Part shown: piece after piece, positions 1-6,206 of the stretch
How positions within the stretch are numbered: position 1 is the first letter of the stretch
How the letters are laid out: each line of letters begins with the position of its first letter
NCBI GenBank assembly: GCA_021775385.1
Contig: JAJFHW010000291.1
Location: 1-10,261, forward strand
From: Hyphomicrobiales bacterium
GTDB lineage: Bacteria > Pseudomonadota > Alphaproteobacteria > Rhizobiales > HXMU1428-3
DNA: 10,261 nucleotides
Reading direction: 5' to 3'
Program-made: the position numbers and the translations under genes
Notes under the pieces: generated by a model
Told to the model about the DNA's origin: nothing
Seen by the model: the letters and a program-made list of their open reading frames with translations, nothing else
Database searches by the model: none

Positions 1-577
1 TAGCGTAATTATTATGTTCTTCAATACCAGTTGCGACAGCAAAGACGTTTGGATCGAAGATGATGTCTTGCGGTGGGAAGTTTAATTTTTCTGTAAGCAG
101 TTTATAAGCCCGCTCGCAGATTTCAAATTTCCTGTCGGCAACATCAGCTTGGCCGACCTCGTCAAACGCCATAACAACAGCTGCAGCGCCATAGCGCTGC
201 ACTTTTTCAGCTTGTTCTAAAAATTGCTCTTCACCTTCTTTGAGTGAAATGGAGTTCACAATCGATTTGCCTTGTACGCATTTAAGACCTGTTTCGATGA
301 CGGTCCATTTTGAACTATCAATCATAATTGGAACACGGGAGATATCAGGTTCGGCTGCCAGCAAATTTAAGTATGTTTGCATCGCCTTTTCACTATCAAG
401 GAGGCCTTCATCCATATTGATGTCGAGGATCTGTGCGCCGTTTTCTACTTGTTGCCTTGCTACAGTTAGGGCTGCATCATAATCATCTTGCTCGATGAGC
501 TTGCGGAATTTGGCTGAACCGGTGACGTTGGTACGCTCGCCGATATTGATGAAACTTGTGCTTGCCTGGTTAGTCAT
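1..577 (-). CDS. metH: MetH C-terminal part (pterin-binding domain onward), 3' end outside window
   Basis: This is the part of cobalamin-dependent methionine synthase that starts with the methyltetrahydrofolate-binding (pterin-binding TIM barrel) domain. I translated it by hand: 192 codons are visible and the frame is open to the left edge. Motifs typical of MetH are [11 protein letters not shown] (residues 11-21), DINMDEG (52-58), MIDSS (85-89), NSISLKEGE (108-116), VVMAFDE (134-140) and [11 protein letters not shown] (174-184). In most bacteria these residues lie inside one protein of about 1200 residues, right after the homocysteine domain; here a separate ATG at 575-577 begins the frame. 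A Shine-Dalgarno GGGAG (586-590) sits 8 nt upstream, so it is translated as its own polypeptide. The cobalamin-binding and activation domains would lie to the left and cannot be seen. It is the last visible gene of the metF-arsH-metH operon. Confidence 0.95.
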   Translation of the reverse strand, partial: MTNQASTSFINIGERTNVTGSAKFRKLIEQDDYDAALTVARQQVENGAQILDINMDEGLLDSEKAMQTYLNLLAAEPDISRVPIMIDSSKWTVIETGLKCVQGKSIVNSISLKEGEEQFLEQAEKVQRYGAAAVVMAFDEVGQADVADRKFEICERAYKLLTEKLNFPPQDIIFDPNVFAVATGIEEHNNYA

Positions 578-585
578 TTTTCTAT

Positions 586-590
586 CTCCC
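586..590 (-). promoter_or_regulatory. Ribosome binding site of the second metH gene
   Basis: GGGAG on the minus strand, 8 nt before the ATG at 575-577. It decides the start and shows independent initiation of the C-terminal MetH polypeptide. It overlaps a self-complementary CCCGGG (588-593) at the end of the hairpin-rich spacer, so its access could depend on RNA folding; that last point is inference. Confidence 0.75.
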
Positions 591-685
591 GGGTTATCTC
601 GGCACTAGGGTGCCTCGACCCTCCGATATGCGCACAATGCTTTTGCTTAAGCCTTCGGCTTGCAAATGTGCGGGCGACTTTGTCG

Positions 686-717
686 CCTGTTGTTCTTCGT
701 GATTTGAATTAGATAAA
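686..717. repeat. Direct repeat, copy A, inside the metH spacer
   Basis: The stretch beginning CCTGTTGTTCTTCGT and ending GATAAA recurs at 768-798 with about 26 of 31 positions identical. The two copies are 82 bp apart, and each lies immediately right of a hairpin (673-687 and 757-770). This looks like a local tandem duplication of a hairpin-plus-flank unit. Confidence 0.75.
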
Positions 718-767
718 AATTCAAACCGTTTCATGAATAGAGTTTTTATGAGAAGGAGGCGTGGCCA

Positions 768-798
768 CCTGTTTTTCTTCGTAATTTAAGTTAGTAAA
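768..798. repeat. Direct repeat, copy B, inside the metH spacer
   Basis: Partner of 686-717, beginning CCTGTTTTTCTTCGT and ending TTAGTAAA. Differences are mainly single transitions plus one 1-nt gap. It lies directly downstream of the metH N-terminal gene's stop in the transcript. Confidence 0.75.
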
Positions 799-832
799 TT
801 TATGATGTGATTTACTGTTAGATAAGGTTGCT

Positions 833-1891
833 TTACCCATGGACAAAAGGCTCGAGGCCTGAGAGGCGCATTTTTACTGGTACCTCTGGGATTTGTCTTG
901 GTGGATAAGGTGCTACGGCTTTGGCGATGGCATTGATGTGTTCTGGTGTTGAGCCACAGCATCCGCCGATCATATTAATTAGACCATCTTTGGCCCAACC
1001 TTCGATTTTGCCAGCCATTTCTTCTGGAGTTTCATCATACTCACCCATTTCATTCGGCAACCCGGCGTTTGGATAGGCTGAAACATAGACACTGGCCACA
1101 GCTGAGATTTCCTGGATGGCAGGGCGCAAGTGGTCTGCGCCAAATGAGCAATTTAAGCCGATTGAAAAAGGATTTAGATGGCTCATTGAATAATAAAAAG
1201 CTTCTGGCGTTTGACCAGAGAGGTTTCTGCCTGAGAGATCTGTTATGGTGCCTGAAATCATAACTGGAAGTTCGATGCCTAATTCTTTAAATGCACTTAA
1301 AACTGCGAACCCAGCGGCTTTGGCATTTAAGGTGTCGAAGATGGTTTCAATAATGATGATGTCAACGCCGCCTTCGACTAAGCCTTTGGTTTGGCTTTTG
1401 TAGGCTTCTACTAATTCATCGAAAGTTACATTACGGTAGCCTGGGTTGTTTACATCTGGTGAGATGGAGGCTGTTCTGTTTGTTGGACCAACGGCGCCTG
1501 CTACAAAGCGTGGTTTCTCGGGTGTTTTTGCTGTCCACTCATCGGCGATTTCTTTGGCGATTTTTGCAGCTTCAACATTGATTTTATAGGCCTCTGATTC
1601 CATGCCATAATCAGCCATTGAAATGGTTGTGCCATTGAAGGTGTTGGTGCCGATGATGTCAGCGCCTGCTTCTAAATATTGGCCGTGGATTTCTTTAATG
1701 ATCCCTGGCTGGGTGATGCTTAAAAGATCGTTATTGCCTTTTACATCCTGGTTCCATTTTTCATATTGAGTGCCACGGTATGCGGCTTCATCCAACTTAT
1801 AACGCTGGATCATTGTGCCCATGGCGCCATCAATTATGAGGATGCGCTCATTTGCTGCGGCTTTAAATTCATCTGTTCTATTGGTGGTCAT
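833..1891 (-). CDS. metH: MetH N-terminal part: homocysteine S-methyltransferase (zinc) domain as a separate protein
   Basis: This 352-residue protein is the homocysteine-binding TIM barrel of cobalamin-dependent methionine synthase, which takes the methyl group from methylcobalamin to form methionine. The start has the family signature DGAMGTMIQ (21-29). The three zinc ligands are present: Cys248 in GLNCSFGA and Cys311-Cys312 in [10 protein letters not shown]. It ends with RLSGLEPF, the MetH linker sequence that normally runs straight into the pterin domain, and stops 3 residues later (TAA 833-835). The pterin domain follows as a separate gene 255 bp on. The ATG is 13 bp after the arsH stop, with a weak AGGAA upstream, so it is co-transcribed. 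Stand-alone homocysteine methyltransferases (BhmT/MmuM type) exist, but the linker remnant and the gene that follows favour a split MetH. Confidence 0.95.
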   Translation of the reverse strand: MTTNRTDEFKAAANERILIIDGAMGTMIQRYKLDEAAYRGTQYEKWNQDVKGNNDLLSITQPGIIKEIHGQYLEAGADIIGTNTFNGTTISMADYGMESEAYKINVEAAKIAKEIADEWTAKTPEKPRFVAGAVGPTNRTASISPDVNNPGYRNVTFDELVEAYKSQTKGLVEGGVDIIIIETIFDTLNAKAAGFAVLSAFKELGIELPVMISGTITDLSGRNLSGQTPEAFYYSMSHLNPFSIGLNCSFGADHLRPAIQEISAVASVYVSAYPNAGLPNEMGEYDETPEEMAGKIEGWAKDGLINMIGGCCGSTPEHINAIAKAVAPYPPRQIPEVPVKMRLSGLEPFVHG

Positions 1892-1904
1892 TTTGTGTTC
1901 CTGC

Positions 1905-2657
1905 TTATTCGCTGTCGCAGCGTTCGCTATATCTATCTACCAGATAGTCTTTTTTGTCTCTGGTTAATAGGGTGAATTTCATTAATTCTTCCATCACATC
2001 TACGATACGGTTATAGAGTGATGACGGTTTCATGCGGCCGGTTTCTTCATCAAATTGTTTATAGGCGCTTGGAATGGATGATTGATTGGGAATAACCAGC
2101 ATTCTCATCCAGCGTCCAAGAATCCGCATATTATTAACAGTGTTAAATGATTGAGACCCACCTGCCACTTGTAAAAGGGCTAATGTGCGACCTTGGGTTG
2201 GGCGAACAGAGCCGAATGAAAGTGGGATATGGTCAATCTGTGTTTTAAAAACTGCTGACATGGAGCCATGACGTTCTGGTGAGGACCAGACGTGACCATC
2301 AGCCCATAGGGCGAGATCTATGAGCTCTTTGATTTTAGGATGTGTGTCAGCTTCACCGCCGATTTTATATCCCTCTTCTGGCATGGGTAGATCTCTTGGG
2401 TCGAAAAATTTTACTTCTCCCCCAAGCTTAATCAGAATTCGTGCAGCTTCTTCTGCTAAAAGCCGGCTATAAGAAACTTCTCTTAAAGAGCCATAAATGA
2501 TTAAAAACTTAGGTTTAATTTTTAGTGTGCTTTCTGGCAGGCCTAATTTTTCATGATTAGGCCGTTCAAGATAATTCTCTTTTAAATTTGGCAATGTTGG
2601 ATCTGAATAGATGGCGTTGCCAGAATATAAATGATCTTTTTGCTTTTTTGTTAGCAC
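1905..2657 (-). CDS. arsH: ArsH family NADPH-dependent FMN reductase
   Basis: A 250-residue flavodoxin-like protein. The FMN phosphate-binding loop is [10 protein letters not shown] (56-65), and the ArsH signature SPERHG...KTQIDHIP spans 126-145; many ArsH proteins have Trp where this one has His143. Length and the extended N-terminus before the Rossmann-like core fit ArsH. Family members reduce FMN with NADPH, and some oxidise trivalent methylarsenicals or reduce azo dyes and quinones. The start is GTG (2655-2657) with a poor ribosome site; an in-frame stop shortly upstream rules out a much longer form. It lies between metF and metH with no arsenic genes visible (no arsB, arsC or acr3), so a job in flavin or cobalamin reduction for the methionine cycle is as plausible as arsenic resistance. 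That role is inference. Confidence 0.9.
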   Translation of the reverse strand: MLTKKQKDHLYSGNAIYSDPTLPNLKENYLERPNHEKLGLPESTLKIKPKFLIIYGSLREVSYSRLLAEEAARILIKLGGEVKFFDPRDLPMPEEGYKIGGEADTHPKIKELIDLALWADGHVWSSPERHGSMSAVFKTQIDHIPLSFGSVRPTQGRTLALLQVAGGSQSFNTVNNMRILGRWMRMLVIPNQSSIPSAYKQFDEETGRMKPSSLYNRIVDVMEELMKFTLLTRDKKDYLVDRYSERCDSE

Positions 2658-2731
2658 GTTCTTTGGTCCGTATTTTAATTGCGATTATTTTGCTTGCTCT
2701 TCAGTTGCTCACCAACAATCGCCCTGTTTTG

Positions 2732-3628
2732 TTATGTCGTTTGAGGTCTAAAGCCGAGCATGTGACAGATGGCATAGACAAGGTCAGCTCTGTTTAGGGT
2801 ATAAAAGTGCAAATCAGATATTTCATGATCTAGAAGGTCTAGTACTTGTTCTACAGCAATCGCTGCGGAAACAAGCCGTGCTGTTTTGGGGTCATCATCT
2901 AACCCTTCAAACCGTTTTGCTATCCAATCAGGAATGGATGCACCTGAGCTTGCTGCGAATTTAGTCATGGTTTTGAAATTTAAAATAGGGATGATACCTG
3001 GCAGAATTGGAATGGTAATGCCAGCGGATTCGATTTTTTCTAAATAACGATAATAATGGTCATTGTTGAAGAAAAATTGTGTGATGGCTCTTGTAGCACC
3101 TGCGTCAATTTTTTGTTTTAATAGCTCAATATCTGCATCAATGCTTGAGCTTTCAGGGTGTTTTTCTGGATATGCTGAGACTGTGATATCAAAATCATCT
3201 GAAATTTCTTTAATGCCTTTGATCAACTCGACACTGCTTTCATATCCGCCAGGTGTTGGTTGATAAATTTCACCGACGCCTTCAGCTGGATCACCGCGAA
3301 GGGCTACGATATGATTTACACCAGCTTCTTTATATGAGCGGATGACTTCATTGACTTCTTCTTTAGTGGCGGAAACGCAGGTTAAGTGAGCAGCAGGCTT
3401 TAGTTTGGTTTCATTGATAATGCGCGCGACTGTTGCGTGGGTGCGTTCTCTGGTTGAACCACCAGCGCCATAAGTCACAGAAACGAAGCTTGGGTTTAGC
3501 GGCGCCAATCTTTTAATTGACTCCCATAAGGTTTGCTCCATTTTCTCCGTTTTGGGAGGAAAAAATTCATAAGAAATATTTAGTGTTTCTGGCGCAACCT
3601 TTAGGCTTTTTCTATTTCCGAAACTCAT
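2732..3628 (-). CDS. metF: Methylenetetrahydrofolate reductase MetF
   Basis: A 298-residue FAD-dependent TIM-barrel enzyme reducing 5,10-methylene-THF to 5-methyl-THF, the methyl donor for MetH. Landmarks are the catalytic Glu in YEFFPPKT (Glu21), SVTYGAGGSTRE (50-61), ALRGDP (109-114), SAYPEKHPES (151-160), ITQFFF (182-187) and HFYTLNR (274-280). The length is that of the bacterial type without the eukaryotic regulatory domain. ATG at 3626-3628 is preceded by AAAGGA at good spacing. The gap to the upstream regulator gene is 21 bp (3629-3649) and to arsH downstream 74 bp, all on one strand, so one operon is likely. No strong terminator separates it from arsH. Confidence 0.98.
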   Translation of the reverse strand: MSFGNRKSLKVAPETLNISYEFFPPKTEKMEQTLWESIKRLAPLNPSFVSVTYGAGGSTRERTHATVARIINETKLKPAAHLTCVSATKEEVNEVIRSYKEAGVNHIVALRGDPAEGVGEIYQPTPGGYESSVELIKGIKEISDDFDITVSAYPEKHPESSSIDADIELLKQKIDAGATRAITQFFFNNDHYYRYLEKIESAGITIPILPGIIPILNFKTMTKFAASSGASIPDWIAKRFEGLDDDPKTARLVSAAIAVEQVLDLLDHEISDLHFYTLNRADLVYAICHMLGFRPQTT

Positions 3629-3649
3629 AATTGATCCTTTATTTCCCTA

Positions 3650-4642
3650 CTACTTTCCTGCGAGCCATAAAGACACACTTAAGGTGTCAGCATTATTGGT
3701 TTTTTTATCGCAGGTTTTATCTTTTGAATTGATGTTAGGGAGTAACTTAAAATTGAGCGCTTTTAGACCTGCACTTTTTAGCCATCCCCATAATTGATTT
3801 TCTTCAAAGCCTAATCTTTGATGGGCAAAATCGGTTCGTAATTGCTCCTGTGTATGAGGAGCAAAATCTACAATAAGTAATCGTCCACCTGGAGCTAAAA
3901 GCCGAGCAGCTTCTTTGCATAGTTGTTTTGGTTCATCAAGAAAGTGCATAATTTGGTGAATGATAATTGTGTCTGCCAGGTAATCATTAAATTCTAGTTT
4001 GTTAATGTCACCATGACGTAACTCGCAAGATTGTAAGTTCAAGCGATCTAATCTGGCCCTGGCATGACGGAGCATTTCGTGATTAATGTCGACGCCAATG
4101 CCTTTTTTAAATTGAGATGAAAAAAGCTCTAAAATGCGTCCTGTGCCGGTGCCAAGATCTAGTAATAGGTCAATAGGATTGGTGCCAATGAGGTTTTGCA
4201 TTTCGGCTTCTACGATTTCTTCTTTTATATAGAGGCTTCGTATGTGGTCCCAATCTTTTGCGTGAGTTTTAAAATATGTTTGGGCTTCTTTAGCGCGTTG
4301 TCCTTTGACTTTTTCGGCTTGAGCTTGATCTGCTTTGAATTGCTGGCTTGATAAATTTGCAGTTTTTAAAATATCTTGCACGAGGTTGCCGTAAATATTG
4401 TTTCTGGCTAAGCGGTAATAAACCCAGGATCCTTCTTGAAAGCGCTCAATTAAATTGGCTTCAGTGAGCAATTTTAAATGGCGGCTAAGGCGGGGCTGGC
4501 TTTGATTGAGAATGTGGGTGAGATCTTTGACGTTATGTTCGCTGACGTTTAACAACACAAGCAAGCGCAAGCGAGTATCATCGCCTGCAGCTTTGAGCGC
4601 ACTTAAGAGCTCAGCCTTGTTTAATGTTGTTAAGCCGTCCAC
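3650..4642 (-). CDS. ArsR-family regulator fused to a SAM-dependent methyltransferase domain (SahR-like)
   Basis: A 330-residue two-domain protein. Residues about 10-95 are a winged helix-turn-helix of the ArsR type (DDTRLRLL, then SQPRLSRHLKLLTEANLI as recognition helix region, then the wing GSWVYYRL). The ArsR arsenic-binding CVC motif is absent; NVKDL is in its place, so arsenic is unlikely to be the signal. Residues about 120-300 are a class I methyltransferase fold: motif I LDLGTGTG (161-168), GVDI (183-186), HGDI (210-213) and a late strand GGRLLIVDF (252-260). Fusions of this type beside metF/metH in alphaproteobacteria have been linked to control of the methionine cycle (the SahR group, sensing S-adenosylhomocysteine). 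Start is GTG (4640-4642) with AGGA about 10 nt upstream. First gene of the operon; a palindrome in its promoter suggests autoregulation. Confidence 0.92.
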   Translation of the reverse strand: MDGLTTLNKAELLSALKAAGDDTRLRLLVLLNVSEHNVKDLTHILNQSQPRLSRHLKLLTEANLIERFQEGSWVYYRLARNNIYGNLVQDILKTANLSSQQFKADQAQAEKVKGQRAKEAQTYFKTHAKDWDHIRSLYIKEEIVEAEMQNLIGTNPIDLLLDLGTGTGRILELFSSQFKKGIGVDINHEMLRHARARLDRLNLQSCELRHGDINKLEFNDYLADTIIIHQIMHFLDEPKQLCKEAARLLAPGGRLLIVDFAPHTQEQLRTDFAHQRLGFEENQLWGWLKSAGLKALNFKLLPNINSKDKTCDKKTNNADTLSVSLWLAGK

Positions 4643-4690
4643 GACAGTCGTTTCCTGTTTCAGATTTGTTATCTAGTTTGTGCTGAAGAC

Positions 4691-4718
4691 AAGATATAAA
4701 GAAAACTTTATATGTCAA
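4691..4718 (-). promoter_or_regulatory. Promoter of the regulator-metF-arsH-metH operon
   Basis: On the minus strand, a perfect -35 box TTGACA (4713-4718), a 16-bp spacer, and a -10 box TATCTT (4691-4696, 4 of 6). It is about 50 bp before the GTG of the ArsR-type gene. The spacer and part of the -10 are covered by the palindrome at 4694-4713. Confidence 0.6.
4694..4713. promoter_or_regulatory. Palindromic operator, probably for the ArsR-methyltransferase regulator
   Basis: ATATAAAG (4694-4701), 4 bp, then CTTTATAT (4706-4713): perfect 8-bp arms. ArsR proteins are dimers that bind such short AT-rich inverted repeats. Its place between -35 and -10 of the operon promoter fits direct repression. 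I saw no second perfect copy in the window. That this protein binds it is inference. Confidence 0.65.
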
Positions 4719-4776
4719 TAGAAAAGAATGGTGATCGCTCTTCAGTAATGCTTTTTGTTATTGATTGAGGTGGTAT

Positions 4777-5226
4777 TTAGGTAGGTTCGACTAAAACGCC
4801 ATTTTTGAAGGCTTCTTTTGGGGCGATTGTTCCTTGAAAAAACATGGCGAGCTGTAAGCTTTCAGCTATTCTTTCGGCTCGGTCTATAAAATGAAGGCCG
4901 ATGTCGTGGCCGCAAACTTCAATGGCTGTTTCCCTAAAGAGTGTGAGCCAAATTTTAAAATGTGCTGGTTTTACACCTTGAAGAGCTACGTGTTTTGGGA
5001 CAGGTTTTCCTTTATAAGCACCGGTTTTAAGTGCGACTGCTCCCCAGAATGTGCACATACGCTCTAGATGTTCGGGCCATCTGTCTTGAATTGCATTATT
5101 GAAAATGGGGCCGAGGGTTTCATGGTTTTGGATTTTTTCATAAAACTTATGAACCAACTCATTAATGAGGGGTTGAGTTATCTCATCATGTAGGGGGTCA
5201 CGGGGGCCTCTTGGGTGCTCGTCCAT
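4777..5226 (-). CDS. Group III truncated haemoglobin
   Basis: A 149-residue 2-over-2 globin. It resembles the Campylobacter Ctp/group III type: FYEKI with Tyr29 at position B10, LGPIFN (39-44), W..HL..M..FW (50-61), the pattern G.YKGKPVPKH with His79 as the likely proximal haem ligand, and IWLTLF with Trp93 at G8. The ends are extended beyond the globin fold by about 15 residues each. Group III globins are associated with nitric oxide or oxygen chemistry in microaerobic or nitrosative conditions; the exact reaction here is not known. ATG at 5224-5226 follows AAAAGG. It has its own promoter with an NsrR-like site, and a 134-bp gap separates its stop from the start of the methionine operon, so it is probably a separate transcription unit. 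Confidence 0.92.
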   Translation of the reverse strand: MDEHPRGPRDPLHDEITQPLINELVHKFYEKIQNHETLGPIFNNAIQDRWPEHLERMCTFWGAVALKTGAYKGKPVPKHVALQGVKPAHFKIWLTLFRETAIEVCGHDIGLHFIDRAERIAESLQLAMFFQGTIAPKEAFKNGVLVEPT

Positions 5227-5262
5227 AGTGTATTTGCCTTTTAAAACTGTCTATGCATGTTA

Positions 5263-5292
5263 ATTATGTATGTAAAATGCATGTATTGTCAA
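5263..5292 (-). promoter_or_regulatory. Promoter of the truncated haemoglobin gene
   Basis: Minus-strand -35 box TTGACA (5287-5292, perfect), 18-bp spacer, -10 box CATAAT (5263-5268, 5 of 6). Transcription would begin roughly 30 bp before the ATG. The spacer holds the NsrR-like palindrome, so a bound repressor would block polymerase. Confidence 0.65.
5266..5282. promoter_or_regulatory. NsrR-like operator (nitric-oxide-responsive) in the haemoglobin promoter
   Basis: ATGTATGTAAAATGCAT: half-sites ATGTAT and ATGCAT separated by 5 bp. It matches the NsrR consensus as I remember it (ATGYATTTNAAATRCAT) at all but one position. NsrR is an Rrf2-family iron-sulfur repressor that releases DNA when it meets nitric oxide. 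A further ATGCATGT at 5253-5260 repeats the half-site 13 bp away. The nsrR gene is not in the window. Confidence 0.6.
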
Positions 5293-5297
5293 CTTTT

Positions 5298-5413
5298 CTC
5301 TCACGGCTATTCCAAGCGCTGAAGGCGCTTGGGCCTGCGAGGCGCGGCGCTAAGCGCCGGACGCCTCTGGCGTCATGTCTCTCAACACGAAATGGACTGA
5401 GTACCTTTTTCGA
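5298..5413 (+). repeat. Dispersed multi-hairpin repeat, copy 1
   Basis: Begins CTCTCACGGCTATTCCA and ends CTTTTTCGA. Three consecutive stems: 5312-5332 (CCAAGCGC/GCGCTTGG, 5-nt loop), 5345-5359 (CGGCGC/GCGCCG, loop TAA), 5360-5374 (GACGCC/GGCGTC, loop TCT), followed by ATGTC. It shares this layout with 8177-8290 and 9610-9723. It starts 6 bp beyond the -35 box of the haemoglobin gene and lies in the gap between that gene and 5509-6078, which is on the other strand relative to the repeat's reading direction. The fourth stem seen in the other copies is not kept here. Confidence 0.85.
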
Positions 5414-5442
5414 ATCGTTAGTTCTTAACTTTAGATGTCCAA

Positions 5443-5476
5443 TTTTGGGTGCATTTTCAGTTGCCTATCAGTAACC
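5443..5476 (+). repeat. Secondary conserved box downstream of repeat copy 1
   Basis: TTTTGGGTGC, then TTCAG, then TTGCCTATCAGTAACC. A matching box lies at 8359-8390 behind copy 2 (TTTTGGGTGC, TTCAG, GTTGTCCACCAGCAACC), so the mobile or conserved unit may be about 180-210 bp rather than only the 114-bp core. Copy 3 keeps only a trace (CACCAGTAA near 9765). Confidence 0.55.
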
Positions 5477-5508
5477 TCTCCTGTTAACCGCGCTAGCAGC
5501 CGTTGAGA

Positions 5509-6078
5509 TTATTTTTTTTCTGTTGGTTCTAGTCTTTTAAAATAATGCCAGGTGCCGTCTTTGCCAATTTTGGCTTCATAGTATGTGTAAATGCCGGTTT
5601 CTAGCATTTTGCTTGCTTGTTTCGGGCCAACAAGACGGAATAAATCTATTTGTTGTTGCTTGTTTAGTTTTTTCAATGGCACTTTGGCAAGATAAGGCCA
5701 GATGAAATCTCCGTTTTTATTTTTCACTGGTGGCAGACTAATCACCTCTGCAATAGCTGCCATAATATCTCTTGCTGATCCATCTACAGAGACTTTTTTC
5801 CAATAGTCTAAGGGATCGCTAATGTGCTCATTTGTCAAAACTGGGGCAAGTTCATTTGATTCAAATAAGTCTCGTACTTCTTCTAGGTCTCCTGAGCTTG
5901 CGGCTTCAGTGAGGTCTTCTTTCATTTGCAGGGTGAGTTCAGGGAGTTTTTCACGTGCAATTTGATGCGTGGGAGTGACATTTGTTTTTTTGTCTTTCGC
6001 AAGTGCGATATGTGCATTGCTGAAAGATATTGAGATTGCCATAGAAATGAGCGTTATGGTCATTTTGCATTTGTTCAT
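5509..6078 (-). CDS. Secreted/periplasmic protein of unknown function with ankyrin-like helix pair
   Basis: 189 residues. A signal peptide is clear: NKCK, a hydrophobic stretch (about 6-22), and ALA before KDKK, with likely cleavage after residue 27. Residues about 55-80 (LTEAASSGDLEEVRDLFE) look like one ankyrin-type helix pair, too little for a real ankyrin domain. The rest holds a region GSARDIMAAIAEV (about 100-112) and a C-terminal strand-like segment YYEAKIGKDGTWHYFKRLEP. I do not recognise a named family; conserved exported proteins of this kind are common in Hyphomicrobiales. ATG at 6076-6078 has a strong AAGGGAG. Divergent from the LysE-type gene. Repeat copy 1 lies beyond its stop codon. 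Confidence 0.82.
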   Translation of the reverse strand: MNKCKMTITLISMAISISFSNAHIALAKDKKTNVTPTHQIAREKLPELTLQMKEDLTEAASSGDLEEVRDLFESNELAPVLTNEHISDPLDYWKKVSVDGSARDIMAAIAEVISLPPVKNKNGDFIWPYLAKVPLKKLNKQQQIDLFRLVGPKQASKMLETGIYTYYEAKIGKDGTWHYFKRLEPTEKK

Positions 6079-6157
6079 GATGAACTCCCTTCAAAAAATA
6101 TCTTTTGGTCATACATAAGTAATATTGGTTGGCATATGTCCTATTGGATGAACAGGC

Positions 6158-6181
6158 CCGTTTTATGAATTTTTTAAACGG
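6158..6181. promoter_or_regulatory. Inverted repeat upstream of the LysE-type exporter gene
   Basis: CCGTTT (6158-6163) and AAACGG (6176-6181) with a 12-bp AT-rich centre, 25-35 bp before the exporter start, in the divergent gap with the 5509-6078 gene. It could be an operator for either gene or an incidental hairpin; no regulator gene is adjacent. Confidence 0.3.
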
Positions 6182-6206
6182 ATAACTTTAAGCTTTTTCT
6201 AGATTT

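Larger units (their letters stand above)
578..832 (-). other. Hairpin-rich spacer between the two metH halves; candidate structured 5' leader
   Basis: No gene is visible in these 255 bp. Five inverted repeats are: 757-770 (AGGTG/CGCCT on the minus strand around GTGGCCAC), 703-725 (TTTGAATT/AATTCAAA, 7-nt loop), 673-687 (GGCGAC/GTCGCC, 3-nt loop), 631-672 (a long stem of CGCACA/TGTGCG, then TTTGC/GCAAA, then AAGCC/GGCTT with a 3-nt loop), and 601-614 (GGCAC/GTGCC, 4-nt loop). Read as minus-strand RNA it forms a chain of stem-loops ending at the ribosome binding site of the second metH gene. Near the end, GGGT (minus strand) can pair either with a nearby ACCC, which breaks the 601-614 stem, or with a later ACCC, which encloses it. 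I cannot match it to the SAM, SAH or cobalamin riboswitches from memory. It could be a regulatory leader or the remains of an inserted palindromic element. Confidence 0.7.

Noticed and set aside
578..832. A self-splicing intron or simple frameshift as explanation of the metH split
   Set aside because: 255 bp is far too short for a group II intron, I see no group I core, and both ends are ordinary stop and start sites with a ribosome site, so a single frameshift cannot rejoin the frames.
578..832. The metH spacer as a fourth copy of the dispersed repeat
   Set aside because: It shares the multi-hairpin style and small fragments (TATCTCCCGG near 9787 in copy 3's tail), but the stems and conserved boxes differ, so I keep it separate.
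2675..2723. Possible terminator between metF and arsH (GCGATT/AATCGC)
   Set aside because: Only a 6-bp stem around a loop of about 30 nt, with no T-run in the transcribed direction; not convincing.
3650..4642. ArsM arsenite methyltransferase or arsenic-sensing ArsR
   Set aside because: The methyltransferase domain lacks the ArsM cysteine set and the ArsR domain lacks the CVC motif; the setting is methionine metabolism.
5253..5474. 73-codon plus-strand frame across the haemoglobin promoter and repeat copy 1
   Set aside because: It translates the hairpin repeat and promoter; no ribosome site.
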